Positions 10,201 through 19,158 of a stretch of 40,740 nucleotides of DNA are shown piece by piece. The notes under the pieces were generated by a model. It was not told the origin of the DNA and searched no databases. It saw nothing but the letters and a program-made list of their open reading frames with translations. The position numbers and the translations under genes are program-made. Position 1 is the first letter of the stretch. Every line of letters starts with the position of its first letter. Origin of the DNA: Diaporthe sp. PMI_573 (taxonomy: Eukaryota; Ascomycota; Sordariomycetes; Diaporthales; Diaporthaceae); contig JAJTUP010000181.1 in assembly GCA_021399435.1 (NCBI GenBank), positions 1 to 40,740 of the forward strand, in the 5' to 3' direction.

Positions 10201-11014
10201 GACGGAGGAGCTGAACCTATACATCGCCGAGTTGGGAGCTATAGAGATGGTATTGAGATGTATGCCGTCTGGACTCTGCTGGCGGGATGTGACTGTCATG
10301 ACGAGCAGCCGCTCCGCACTAGAAGCCATACGGCGGCCACGACAACAATCCGGCCAACAGATCATACGGCAAATATACGACCATATGAAGCGTCTCGAAG
10401 ACGAGGGCCACTCTCTCCGGATGTTGTGGGTTCCAGCAGGAGAAGAGGATTTTGCGCTGGGACCAAAAGCCAAAGCAGCAGCGCGGAAGGCCACAGAAGG
10501 AGAATGCAGACCAGATGTGCCACCACATCTAGCAAGATCCACAAGGATAAGACTAGCGATAACCAAGCAGCGGCAAACAAGAACACTACCAGAAAGAGTC
10601 GGGAAATGCTCGAAGCAGATAGATACGGCACTGCCAGGCAAGCATACCCGTACTCTATATGACCCGCTGAAGAGGAAGGAAGCAGACGTACTATCACAGC
10701 TCCGCACCGGAATGGTGAGACTTAACAGCTTTCTATGCAAGATAGGAACGGTGGAATCGGACACTTGCGAATGCGGGCTAGCATCAGAGACAGTGGAACA
10801 CTTCCTATTCCGCTGTGCAAAATGGACCGCGCAACGGGAAGGCATGTTGCGATGCTCACAGGCAAAGATGGGAAACCTATCATACTTCCTGGGGGGAAAG
10901 GCGGCGTCTGACGGTGACAAATGGACACCAGACATGCGGGCAGTACGGGCGACGATCAAATTTGCCATTGCAACGGGGAGGCTTGACATGGACCAGAAGC
11001 CTCAGGCACACTAA
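7235..11014 (+). CDS. LINE ORF2 polyprotein: APE endonuclease, reverse transcriptase, RNase H-like, zinc knuckle
   Basis: 1,259 aa from ATG 7235; the open frame extends further upstream but overlaps ORF1. Endonuclease (about 1-235): QLNVRKQ, VQEPQ, GDFNQHDRLWG (D at 151) and GSDH (229-231), i.e. the expected APE catalytic set. Reverse transcriptase (about 380-720): DGLPAMVWK, the F-D-V-K-G-A-Y-N motif, GLPQGSPLSPVLF and the active site AFVDDYSAW (DD at 683-684). RNase H-like fold from about 945 to 1090, but the usual catalytic acids look substituted except the Glu in AELGAIE. C-terminal C-x-C...H...C motif (CECGLASETVEHFLFRC, from 1178). The frame is intact throughout, so the copy could be recent. 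Confidence 0.88.
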   Translation: MSRIFQVIQLNVRKQDTVHESLMNDTRLQDFAVVAVQEPQAWKSDGKLLTVPMGHPRWIKMVPTIWRDGRWPIRSMLWVNRDLGADQVPIQSSDLTAAAIRLPDRIMLVVSVYVPGRKPQALRNTCHTLHQVILDLRSRSGMAVDVILAGDFNQHDRLWGGDDVALARQGEAEPIIDVMNEHGLCSLLPRGTKTWQGPDKESTIDLMLATAKLADEMVTCSIHPTEHGSDHRAIQTTFDLAMPDRIVTERLSFKNAPWTTIRTRVKKNLRELPWTVGVQEQTDQLMRVVLEAIHDLTPRAQPVPYAKRWWTKDLTGLRRVYTFWRNQARAQRRAGQVRPDLERRAKEASKEYHDAIRKQKKLHWDDFLAEDVNIWKAAKYLKPETGVMDDRVPPLKREDGSTTEDTVEQAEELLSTFFPPLPAKIDDEGERPQRTEVHMPDLTMEEVEEKVLAAKPWKAPGEDGLPAMVWKQLWPVVRYRVLHLFDTSLRDGVVPHQWRSAKIIPLKKADKGDYTVAKAWRPISLLSTLGKILEAAVAERVSYVVESYGLLPANHFGARKRRSAEQALILLQEQIYKAWRAGRVLSLISFDVKGAYNGVFKERLLERLKARGIPGGLVRWIDAFCSGRMATVVVNGYKSQLRELPQAGLPQGSPLSPVLFLFFNADLVQRRINARGGSMAFVDDYSAWVVGPTAEENRAGIQSIIDEALGWERRSGATFNGDKTTIVHFTRNAARTSDKAFMIKGKVVKPKASAKILGVVMDAKLRYKEHIARAAAKGLSAAMCLRRLKMLSPRTARQLFVATVAPTMDYASSVWAHSCGVREAAWLDKAQMVGAQAITGAFRTVATAVAEAEASIQPVQERHAQAATRFWINLRTLPRTHPLATLKVKVCRRFVSPMQRIAQVQGETATERMEIIREYALPPWRNRIPVSCDPDRERAVEEAKRVNGIVIATCSSQRRGMVGMGGVVRDTAINKDDEVVASYSITLGLTEELNLYIAELGAIEMVLRCMPSGLCWRDVTVMTSSRSALEAIRRPRQQSGQQIIRQIYDHMKRLEDEGHSLRMLWVPAGEEDFALGPKAKAAARKATEGECRPDVPPHLARSTRIRLAITKQRQTRTLPERVGKCSKQIDTALPGKHTRTLYDPLKRKEADVLSQLRTGMVRLNSFLCKIGTVESDTCECGLASETVEHFLFRCAKWTAQREGMLRCSQAKMGNLSYFLGGKAASDGDKWTPDMRAVRATIKFAIATGRLDMDQKPQAH

Positions 11015-11236
11015 CTATTCAGATTGAATCCTACTAACATCGTACAGTCTCATTTTGGCAGACCGTGCTTCAGCTGCTGAGGATAGGATGCTGAACACTT
11101 GGAGAAATTGGCCTTCAAGCAGGCCTGTCACTGCATATACATCAGATTGGACCAGTCAGTAGAGTGAAATTGTGGGGCTTCGGGTGATTATGGAAGAACC
11201 GTACGAAACGAAAATAGCTTAGCGCAAAGGCCCTCT

Positions 11237-11283
11237 GGGGTGTGTCCCCCCGGGCGAAATAAAATCCATCCATCCATCCATCC
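11237..11283 (+). repeat. LINE 3' end: small stem-loop and (ATCC)5 tail
   Basis: GGGG-tgtgt-CCCC (11237-11249) can form a short hairpin just before the terminal ATCC units (11264-11283). Tad-like LINEs typically end in short tandem repeats used during target-primed reverse transcription. This marks the element's 3' boundary. Confidence 0.75.
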
Positions 11284-11402
11284 AACCACCCTTTATTGAA
11301 GGTATGAACCCGTATGAAGATTTGTTAGACTAACTATCTGCGCTACCCAGCTGACAGATTTGCAACGTAGGTCTCGACTGTACTGCCCATTCTTTCACAT
11401 CT

Positions 11403-12866
11403 ATGAACCAGAATTCGAAGTGTCTGCCGACTAGCGCTCCATCCTCGGACTCAATGGAAATCTCCCAAAGCTTACGAGACCCGCGCTGGGAGCAATTGAT
11501 AGACGAGGTCACAGCGGAACGGACGCGCTTAAACAAAGAGTATGGGGCTTCAAAGAAGGAAATTGAGGCACAGTTACGCCGCGAGATGGAGCAGTACGTC
11601 TCGGGTGTCAACGAAGCTGTCCAAAAGATACAGAACGATCTCATGCAGGTCAAAAATTCCACCGAATCGATCATTACTACACAAGTAGAACTGCGCCTGG
11701 AACACCACCGACTGTGTCAGGAGCACGAAGTGAAGCTGGCAAATGCGAAAGCGAAAATAAAAGAGAAGCTCCATGATATCCTTGATTCCATACCCGAGGA
11801 GCACGATGAGACTCGACGAGCCACAGAAAGAGATCGATCATTGTCTGGGTCGCTATCCCGACTCGAATCGTCTCAACATCAAATTCATATATCCAAACCT
11901 GTCGAAAGCGGACCTCTACGGTCAGATGTCCGTACACGCACGCCTCATACACCTGCAATTGCGCGCCCAGCAACGATACCCTCGACTTCCCTTCCTCGAG
12001 ATTGCATTACCCAAGCTTCGCCGCCTCAGACGCTGATGCCTTCCAAGACTACACGCGAGATCCCATCGACCTACGTACCTATCGCGCCCGCTTCGATCCA
12101 GCCTGTCTCAACGGTAGACTCATCAACGGGGGTCCACCAGTCGACGCACTCTACTCGAACTCTTCCTTCGCACACAACGTTTACCGAGCCCAGGCGCATT
12201 GTATCTCGTACTATGCCTGCCTTTCCATTTTCCTCGGTGAAGCCATCGTATCAAAAGGAGAAAAGGAAGAATACTGAGTCAATAAATGCTAGCACCCCCG
12301 GAAGCACTGCAAAGCGGCTTCGTGGGCATAAGAGGAGTCAGGCAAAGCCGCGCAATGCGGGCCTTTCGGACACTGCCGTCCAGCCCGGGGCGGAAAGCGA
12401 ACGCAGCGACGAGAAACGAGAGAATCCGAGGGATGCGAATTCAGACTCAGTGCATGAAGCAGCATCTGACTGCATTTATATTGGCGGCTCCGAATCTCCG
12501 GGATCAGATACCAACGCAGAGAACTCTCGTGACCGTGGACCCGAGGGTGGCGATGAGGGCTTGGATGAGGTATCTGCTCCTGGCCACGGTTCAGCGACGT
12601 CAAATCAAGAGGAAGGTATCATAAACAATCAGGTTGCGGGTGATGATGTCCACGCTGCTATGGCGGTGGATCATCAGCGTCCGAGAATTTATAAGAATCA
12701 TGATCGTGGGATAACACCAACTGCGATGCCGGGTACAGGCAGATCTGGCGAGGGACGGAGGAGCAGCAGCCCGCAGCATACCTTGAACAGCTACGAACGT
12801 TTTGATCAGCTTCGGGCACAGATTAATAGTGATCCTGGGAAGAGTCAACAAAGCTACACCAGTTAA
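11403..12866 (+). CDS. Hypothetical protein: coiled-coil N-terminus, disordered C-terminus
   Basis: Single uninterrupted ORF of 487 aa; family not recognised. Residues about 20-140 are rich in Glu/Lys/Gln/Leu with heptad spacing (IDEVTAERTRLNKEYGASK and following), predicting a long coiled coil. The remainder is Ser/Thr/Pro/Arg-rich and probably disordered. It has basic clusters (KEKRK, AKRLRGHKR) that could be nuclear localisation signals, and an acidic Gly/Glu/Asp stretch. It starts about 120 bp after the LINE tail, so the LINE may have landed in its promoter. It could also be one exon of a larger gene or a gag-like protein of an unrecognised element. A short hairpin follows the stop. Confidence 0.55.
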   Translation: MNQNSKCLPTSAPSSDSMEISQSLRDPRWEQLIDEVTAERTRLNKEYGASKKEIEAQLRREMEQYVSGVNEAVQKIQNDLMQVKNSTESIITTQVELRLEHHRLCQEHEVKLANAKAKIKEKLHDILDSIPEEHDETRRATERDRSLSGSLSRLESSQHQIHISKPVESGPLRSDVRTRTPHTPAIARPATIPSTSLPRDCITQASPPQTLMPSKTTREIPSTYVPIAPASIQPVSTVDSSTGVHQSTHSTRTLPSHTTFTEPRRIVSRTMPAFPFSSVKPSYQKEKRKNTESINASTPGSTAKRLRGHKRSQAKPRNAGLSDTAVQPGAESERSDEKRENPRDANSDSVHEAASDCIYIGGSESPGSDTNAENSRDRGPEGGDEGLDEVSAPGHGSATSNQEEGIINNQVAGDDVHAAMAVDHQRPRIYKNHDRGITPTAMPGTGRSGEGRRSSSPQHTLNSYERFDQLRAQINSDPGKSQQSYTS

Positions 12867-12910
12867 ACTGGCCCTGAGTCGTCACGTACTCAATTTTCCT
12901 ATTGAACTTC

Positions 12911-12929
12911 TCAAGCATTTTATGCTTGA
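12911..12929 (+). other. Perfect small hairpin downstream of the 11.4-kb ORF
   Basis: TCAAGCAT-ttt-ATGCTTGA: an 8-bp stem with a 3-nt loop, 45 nt after the stop codon. It may be a 3'-UTR structure. The rest of 12867-13150 shows nothing recognisable. Confidence 0.4.
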
Positions 12930-13158
12930 GGACCTTCTAGTCAGTGCCCTTGGCTCTGTCGTAGGTTAATATGCCGCAGGAGGACAGCTATTTCTTAGCT
13001 TTGGACGGTGGGTTCTTGTAGAAAGCCGTGACCCCTCTTGACTCTATATATTCTACCTCTATCCTTCAATGCCAGGCTGCTCCAGTATCTATCCGTACGG
13101 AGCACACACAGCCGCAGTCAGTCACGTCGATGAACGCAGAATGTAGCACAGTAGTGGT

Positions 13159-13318
13159 ATTGGGCGAAGGCGCGCACGCGCCGGCCATGGAAGCTCCTGA
13201 CTGGCTAGATAGCACCGAGGCCGCTCCGGCCACGCCGTCGCCGCCGGAGCTCGGCCTCGGTGCCACGATGCCGGTTAGAGAGCCTCATGCCGGCGCCGAG
13301 GCTCCATCTTCGCCCAAT
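13159..13318. repeat. Large imperfect palindrome in GC-rich YR-element flank
   Basis: Two arms of about 75-80 nt are inverted around a centre near 13237. Outer match: ATTGGGCGAAG (13159-13169) with CTTCGCCCAAT (13308-13318). Middle match: gcgccggc-catg with catg-ccggcgc. Inner match: GCACCGAGGCCG CTCCGGC (13212-13230) with GCCGGAG ct CGGCCTCGGTGC (13243-13263). The composition matches the adjoining tyrosine-recombinase retrotransposon, so it may be that element's terminal or internal complementary region. This assignment is an inference. Confidence 0.6.
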
Positions 13319-13343
13319 GGTATGATGGTGGGGTGGGGTGCCT

Positions 13344-13351
13344 CGCCGGCA
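13344..13351. repeat. Target-site duplication of hAT-2, left copy (CGCCGGCA)
   Basis: Octamer CGCCGGCA directly before the hAT-2 terminal repeat. The identical octamer follows the element at 16425-16432. Confidence 0.95.
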
Positions 13352-16300
13352 CAGTGATGTTATTGGATTGGAGGCAATTTGGATTGGACTGGATTTGTCG
13401 GAAAATGGCTGGACTGGATTTGGGTTTCTCGAAGATTTGGACTGGATTGGATTGATTGGCAACCAGCTCCTGGAGCTCCAATGGTCTAACCTGATAAGGC
13501 AAGAGCTAAGCCTAATTGAGTGGTCATGAGGAGTCTCCCGTCGCAGCTGCCGTCGCAGACCACGACACGACGCGCGAACTATCGTTCCGCTATTGGGTTA
13601 ACATCCAACGCGTGCAGATTGCTACGCTATTAAAAGCATGGAGGCAAACGCGTCGCTCGCGACTTCAGCAGTCCTTCTACTGTGGCAGACGTGTCTGAAC
13701 AGTCCACTCACCAGCTACACCATGGCCACTATCTCCAGCTATTTCGGTGCTGCCAGCGGTCGCCGTCCTGATTCTGACAGAGTTATTCTTGCTCCAACAT
13801 ATATTAGTCCTCGCCCAAACGACCCCGACGGAACCCTGATCGAACCCGACGAATTCAAGCTGAATGGGAAGCAATATGTACGCTACTCTGTTGTGGCAAA
13901 GTCCCAAAAGCACACCAAGAAAAGGACATCAGTCGTCTGGCAGTATGGTGAAGACATACAACTCAAGCAGGACCCGACGAAGAGGTTCTGGTACTGTTAT
14001 CTGTGCGAACAGCAGCAGCGCCAACAGGGACTTCCTATTTCCGGCAAGGGCAATTGTACTGCCTTAGACCACCTGGAATCGAAACACCAAATCGATAGGG
14101 AGACTGGTGAGCACAGACATCCAAAGCGCCACCCATCGCAGCCATCAATTGTCGACTTCAACAACATATCCACCGTTGTATTCAAACGCCGATTTGACGA
14201 GTTCAAGGAACTTCTGATTCGATGGATCGTCTATTGTCACATCGCCTTCTTTCAAATCGAGAACCTATACTTTCGCGAACTCCTCTTCTATGTTTTCCCT
14301 GGCCTGACAACACTCCTTCCAAAGGCGAGACTAGTGATTCGCAGATGGATAATAGAGGCCTTTGAGGCACGAAAGGACAGCCTGCGTCAAGAAATGCAAG
14401 CGGCCCACAGCAATATATCGATATCGTTCGATTTATGGACGTCACCGAACTATCAGGCTATCCTTGGATGTGTCGCGCACTTTATCAACAGAAGCGGCAA
14501 GAGAAGAACGGTTGTTCTGGCTCTTCGCGAACTGGTTGGCGAACATTCAGGTGAGAATATGGCAGATGCCCTCCTACATATATTTGATGACTACGGGATC
14601 AGTGGCCGGATCGGTTATTTCATGGCAGACAATGCAAGTTCGAATGATGCCTGCATCGACCTGGTCCTGCAGGCTCTTTACCCGCACATGAGCAGGAAAC
14701 ATCGCGTACGACGACGCCTTCGGTGTTTTGGCCATATCGTCAATCTCTGCGCCCAGGCGTTTATTATGGGAAAGGATGCTGCGAAGACCTGCAAGGATCT
14801 GGACTCTGCGTATCGAGAAGGGGACTACACACGGATTCGTGAGCTGTGGAAGAAGCGCGGTGCAATCGGGAGGCTCCATAATATCGTACGATACATTAGA
14901 GCTAGCCCTCAACGGCGCCAATTCTTCAGATCAATACAAATTGGCGGCGATCTGGCTGCATTTGACGGATTGGAGGTAAGCCCCCCTAGTGCGCGTCGCA
15001 AGGTAGTCGCGGCGTCCTACACTTCCGGTTTCAGTACTGACGTTGGAGTTTGTTGCAGCTTGTTCAAAGTCAGTCTACACGCTGGAATTCTTATTTCTTA
15101 TCGATTGGACGCGCTCTTAATGTCAAAGAACGTATCCAGCTCTTCTGCGATCAATATGAGCCTCCACGAAGCGACAGAGACGTCCTGGACCAACGCCTCA
15201 GCCCACGGCAATGGGACGAACTCGGACACCTCCATGACCAACTCGAGACATTCTACGAGGCCACAGTAATGAACGAAGGCAGACAGTGGACTCTTGCAGA
15301 TCATTTTCAATCGCTAGACTGGCTTATAGACGAAATCCACCTTGCTCAGCGAAAGTTTGAACAGCTCGCCGAAGACGCAATGCGGAAGCGTGGCCCGAAT
15401 AGACAGGATAAGCAGAACGAATTCGACGACTATAACTGGCTTGCTGCGGCTGCAGAAGTTGCCTGGCAGAAATGCGAGAAGTACTACAACAAGGCCGATG
15501 AATCGCCCGCTTACTACGCCGCCATATCGTTGAATCCAAGCCTTAAGAACCAATGGTACTATCAGGTTTGGAATGGCAGTGATGATAAGCGTGCCTGGAT
15601 CCAAGCTGCTGTTGGAGCAGTTAAGGAGCTCTGGGTTGACGAATACAAAGGCAAGTTCGCCCACGGCGCGCCAGTTCCTACCCACGTCTTTAAGGCCACA
15701 GAACCGAAAGAGAAATCGTTTACTTCAGTGAGAAACCACAAGCGTCTCAAACTACACCACCTCGACCCTAATTCAAGCCCCGAACTGCCCTCAACGGATC
15801 ACTACAATGAGTTTATCACCGCTGACGTTATCGGCCTTAATGATGACGAGGAATTCGACCCCATCCAGTACTGGAATGAGCGCTACCACTCGCAGACGGA
15901 CCTAGCTCGTATGGCGCTGGACGTTTTAGCCCTGCCTCCCATGTCGGATGAGTGTGAGCGCCTTTTTAGCAGCGCCAAGCTCCTCCTTACAGATCATCGC
16001 TCACGGCTCCGGATGGACGTCATTGAAGCCAGCGAGTGCTTACGAGCTTGGTATGGTCGCCCGGAGCAGAAGGCATTTGATGACTCTGCCATCGGTTTGA
16101 TGGAGGGTGAGGCAGGGAGTACAGTTGGGGCGGATGGGCTGGGTGAGGGAGAGGAAGGCGGCGAAGATGATGGAAGCGAGAAGAACATACTGGAGACGCA
16201 AGTTGCTAGAGAACATGAGCTCCGTAGTTAGGTGGTGTCATAACCCAAGGACAAGAACAGTTCTACTCCAAGTCTGCTTATTCAGCGGCTCATTGATTGT

Positions 16301-16424
16301 CCCAAAAGGGTAAAAATATGAACTGGATCGGTTCTGGATATCCTGGAGGCTGCCTGTCCCCACGTCTGGACTGGATTGGATCGAGGCTCGGATCCAGCTC
16401 CAATCCAATCCAATAACATCACTG
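13352..16424 (+). mobile_element. hAT DNA transposon (hAT-2), complete, with perfect TSD
   Basis: 3,073 bp between perfect 21-bp terminal inverted repeats (CAGTGATGTTATTGGATTGG+A at 13352-13372, mirrored at 16404-16424). The element is flanked by identical 8-bp duplications CGCCGGCA. Subterminal regions repeat TTGGACTGGATT-type motifs on both sides (13375-13450 and 16365-16410). It contains one two-exon transposase. It lies inside GC-rich sequence that appears to be the 3' region of a tyrosine-recombinase retrotransposon, so it is the younger insertion. Confidence 0.95.
13722..16231 (+). CDS. hAT transposase (hAT-2), two exons, intact
   Basis: About 808 aa from ATG 13722 (context caccATGg). 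An in-frame ATG at 13638 would add 28 residues. Exons are 13722-14975 and 15059-16231; the intron is 14976-15058 (GTAAGC...TTGCAG, 83 nt, phase 0). Domains: BED-like zinc finger (FWYCYLCEQQ ... LDHLESKH). Catalytic core with FDLWTSPN (D at 237), YFMADNASSND (D at 303) and LRCFGHIVNLC (around 334-343). C-terminal dimerisation domain (from about 703: MALDVLALPPMSDECERLF). An acidic Gly/Glu tail ends the protein. With perfect TIRs and TSD this is the most plausibly autonomous DNA element of the window. Confidence 0.92.
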
Positions 16425-16432
16425 CGCCGGCA
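16425..16432. repeat. Target-site duplication of hAT-2, right copy (CGCCGGCA)
   Basis: Exact copy of the octamer at 13344-13351, immediately after the right terminal repeat. Confidence 0.95.
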
Positions 16433-16435
16433 CCC

Positions 16436-17515
16436 TCAAGAGAGCGCTGGGGTCATCCCAGTGGCGAACTGCCGCTGCAGGGCATACCGGCGCCGGAGAC
16501 TAGTCCGAAAATAGCGGTCTACGGCGTCGGAGGACCAGCGGCCGAGGACCTGAATCTCCTCCCAGGTGAGGCCCTGGTTAGCGGCATGCTGGGCCGCGCC
16601 TTTGCGGAAGCTGTGGCCCTTAATGCCGGCCACGTCGGCCCTGATCCTCGCTAGCCGGCTTCGGAGCCGGCGGAGTACGTGGTCTCTCGTAAAGGGAGCA
16701 CCCCTGAGGATAAACAGGGGATCCGGGTGGCCGGAGGGCGGTGGCTCCGGCCTTGCCGCCATTAAGGATCGCATACGGGCCACCGGGCACGCTTCGTCGT
16801 CGGCGGCAGCGATCAGAATCCGTACTCCTTCGCCGAGCCTATCGGCCTTAGACCTCCGGAGTAGTAGGGTCATATGATCGCCGTTGGCCGAGAAAGTGAT
16901 ACACGCCGGTGTAAGGCGCCGGCCGTTGAAGAGCGCCGGCTCTCGGAGCTCCGGCTCCTTATAGGTAAACTCGCCGATCCGGAGGAAGCCGGCGAAGGCG
17001 AGCGTAAAGGCGGCATTAAGGTTAACCGTATCGATATAGGGTTCCCCGGCCACGGCCTCCGGCGTCAATAGCCGGAGGAGGAGGTCACGGCTCAATGACA
17101 GCCTCGCCGGCGCCGGCACCTTAACGAAGGCGTGGTGCGCGCCGGCGAGCATCCGGCGGAGGTGCTCCTCATCGAATACCGTAACTGGTAGTGCCATATC
17201 AACGTGGACCGACCGTAGCGCTGAGAAGTATGAGGCTAGCGTTGTGGCCTGTATACGGCCTTGGCCCATGCTACCGAACGTGCGCGCCGTAATCCATGCT
17301 GCAAGGGTCTGGACTGTGGCCGGCCACGCCGGCGTTCCCCATCGGCGGCACAGGTCCTCGTAGGAGCGCACCGCCGTACGATAGCCAGCGCGGGTCTCAG
17401 GGGTCAGGCCGAGCCAGAGGAGCTTAATGTGGCCGGAGGACCAGCCACGTGGCCGGAGCCGGCGTATAAAGTCCGTGGGCGGCTCGGTCGTAACGGGACC
17501 TGCCAGTTCGGGCAT
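16436..17515 (-). CDS. Tyrosine recombinase (YR) of DIRS/Ngaro-like element
   Basis: 359-aa site-specific recombinase expected to integrate a circular cDNA. An N-terminal helical core-binding region (about 40-150) precedes the catalytic domain. The catalytic set is visible: Arg179 in GFLRIGEF, Lys223 in RRSKAD, His301 and Arg304 in GHSFRKGAA, Trp327 in LGRWSSD at the second His/Trp position, and nucleophile Tyr335 in VDRYFR. The start ATG (17515) lies 112 nt inside the end of the RT-RNase H frame, an overlap common in this order. No stop or frameshift was seen; the protein ends just before the hAT-2 insertion. Confidence 0.88.
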   Translation of the reverse strand: MPELAGPVTTEPPTDFIRRLRPRGWSSGHIKLLWLGLTPETRAGYRTAVRSYEDLCRRWGTPAWPATVQTLAAWITARTFGSMGQGRIQATTLASYFSALRSVHVDMALPVTVFDEEHLRRMLAGAHHAFVKVPAPARLSLSRDLLLRLLTPEAVAGEPYIDTVNLNAAFTLAFAGFLRIGEFTYKEPELREPALFNGRRLTPACITFSANGDHMTLLLRRSKADRLGEGVRILIAAADDEACPVARMRSLMAARPEPPPSGHPDPLFILRGAPFTRDHVLRRLRSRLARIRADVAGIKGHSFRKGAAQHAANQGLTWEEIQVLGRWSSDAVDRYFRTSLRRRYALQRQFATGMTPALS

Positions 17516-19149
17516 AGGTTAGCTATCGTAGGCCAATCAGCGCGCGAGAGCGCATCGGCAAGGCCGTTGTCCTCGGAGGTCACCCGGACCACCGCGAGGT
17601 CGAGGTCGGCTGCGGCTGCGGCGCCGAGCGCGGCCCGTATATGTACCATCGCGCCCTGGCTCCGGCCCGTGCCGGAGCGGAGGGCTGACTCGGCTGTTGT
17701 ATTGTCGACGTGGACCACGGCCCGGCCGTAGGTCCCTAGGCCGGCGACGGCCTTGATTAGTGCCGCGGCGGCCTCGGTCTCGGCCACGTTTATATGGAGA
17801 CCGTCGCGGCGCGGGGCGTAGAAAGCCTGCTCCTGCGGCACGGGGAGGGCGGCGTGCCAGTCGGAGACGTCCCCGGCGTCCCAGAAGCCGCCGATACCGA
17901 GGCTACTTGCGTCGGTCCAGATATGTGCCACCGGGCGATCTGAATCGTCGAGAAGCCGGATACCGTTGAAATAAGGTAGCCACTCCTGCCACCAGCAGAG
18001 GTCCGAGACGGCGCTACCGGTTAGCGGCCGACGCGCACGCTGACTGCGGAACGTAGCAATGAAGGCCCATAAGCGTGTGAGATAGGTCCTGCCGAGGACA
18101 ACGACGGCGGCGCAGAAGCTGAGGTAACCGGCGAGCTCCCGCGCTGTATAGCCCGTAACCGAGCCGTCGGTTAGGGCGGCGTTAACCAGCCGTGCTGCCT
18201 TGGCTAGCTTCGAGGCCGGCAGCCGGGCCTCCATCTTTTCGGTGTCTATTTCGATGCCGAGTACGTCGACGACAGTGCCCTCGGCGTCCTTCTTTTCGGC
18301 GTGGATCAGGCCGAGATAGTCGATCCAGGACCGGAACTTAGCATGTACGAGGCCGTGCCGGTGGGCCAGCTCTGGCGGCAGCACGCCGATGAAGTCGTCG
18401 AGATAGTGCCGGAGCCGGAGCCACGGTTGGCTCCGGAGCCATAGCCAGTGGAGCCCCTCGGCGAACAGGTTGAAGATAAACGGCGCTGTACGGAGGCCGA
18501 AGGAGAGGCAGTTCTCCATATAATACCGACCACGCCATCGGAAGCCGAGCAGCCACCGGTGCGCTGGCGCCACCGGTACCATACGAAACGCCTCTTTCAG
18601 GTCCTTTTTAATGATCCAGCATCCCCGGCCAGCGGCACGGACCATGCCGAGTACATCATCGATCGCGCTATACCGGAGGCTTCCGTAGTCGCTGGGGATA
18701 CCGTCGTTGACCGAGCCGCCGGGCGGATGTGAGAGGTGGTGGATCCGACGCCAGCCGCCGTCCTGTTTCGGCACTAGACCTAGCGGCGATATTATCAGCG
18801 GCGCGTCGGGGACGGCGACCTCTGTCACGCGGCCGAGCCGGAGATCGGATTCTAGCTGCCGGTCGATGACCTCGGGGTCCTCTAACGCGGAGGCTAGATT
18901 ATCGGCGAGGACGAATTGCTCCGGACCTTCGTAGCCAAGTCGGGCTCCGAAGGTGATAATATCGGATAAGAGATATGGCAGATGGCCAGGGTAGTCGGCG
19001 AGGGCTGCGAGCCAGTGTTCTGCGATTAACGGCGACGGCGAGTCGCTAAGCGGCGGCGCACGGTTGTCGACTACGAGGAAGCGCGGCACGGCATTCCTCT
19101 CGGGCCGGCGCGGGGGCTGTGTACGCGAGCAGCCCATCCACACCGGCAT
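17404..19149 (-). CDS. Reverse transcriptase-RNase H of DIRS/Ngaro-like element
   Basis: 581-aa polyprotein. RT motifs: LGLVPKQDGGWRRIHHLS (124-141), KKDLKEAFRMV (Asp183), ENCLSFGLRTAPFIF (212-226), and the active site HYLDDFIGV (YLDD at 249-252). RNase H: HIWTDASSLGIGG (Asp413), NVAETEAA (Glu near 457), VHVDNTTAESAL (Asp near 483) and EDNGLADALSR (Asp near 535), i.e. all four catalytic acids seem present. Its ATG lies 9 nt after the gag stop. No protease was recognised. The frame is open throughout. Confidence 0.88.
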   Translation of the reverse strand: MPVWMGCSRTQPPRRPERNAVPRFLVVDNRAPPLSDSPSPLIAEHWLAALADYPGHLPYLLSDIITFGARLGYEGPEQFVLADNLASALEDPEVIDRQLESDLRLGRVTEVAVPDAPLIISPLGLVPKQDGGWRRIHHLSHPPGGSVNDGIPSDYGSLRYSAIDDVLGMVRAAGRGCWIIKKDLKEAFRMVPVAPAHRWLLGFRWRGRYYMENCLSFGLRTAPFIFNLFAEGLHWLWLRSQPWLRLRHYLDDFIGVLPPELAHRHGLVHAKFRSWIDYLGLIHAEKKDAEGTVVDVLGIEIDTEKMEARLPASKLAKAARLVNAALTDGSVTGYTARELAGYLSFCAAVVVLGRTYLTRLWAFIATFRSQRARRPLTGSAVSDLCWWQEWLPYFNGIRLLDDSDRPVAHIWTDASSLGIGGFWDAGDVSDWHAALPVPQEQAFYAPRRDGLHINVAETEAAAALIKAVAGLGTYGRAVVHVDNTTAESALRSGTGRSQGAMVHIRAALGAAAAADLDLAVVRVTSEDNGLADALSRADWPTIANLCPNWQVPLRPSRPRTLYAGSGHVAGPPATLSSSGSA

Positions 19150-19158
19150 GGCTGGACC

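Larger units (their letters stand above)
5620..11283 (+). mobile_element. Non-LTR retrotransposon (LINE, Tad/I-like) with two ORFs
   Basis: A full-length-looking LINE. It has a 5' region of uncertain start (GC-rich, with the duplicated 12-mer ccccctcagacg near 5712-5742), a gag-like ORF1 (5932-7242), an endonuclease-RT-RNase H ORF2 (7235-11014), a roughly 250-nt 3' UTR and a tail of five ATCC units (11264-11283). A short tail repeat instead of poly(A), an APE-type endonuclease, an RNase H domain and CCHC motifs in both ORFs match the fungal Tad clade of the I group. No flanking duplication was found. Confidence 0.85.

Noticed and set aside
10180..10989. 269-codon minus-strand ORF inside LINE ORF2
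   Set aside because: It lies entirely opposite the RNase H and zinc-knuckle part of ORF2; low-information Ser/Arg-rich shadow.
5673..11013. GCCTCAGGCACAC at both 5673-5685 and 11001-11013 as direct repeats bounding the LINE
   Set aside because: The second copy is within the ORF2 3' end, well before the ATCC tail, so it cannot be a target duplication; the match may be chance.
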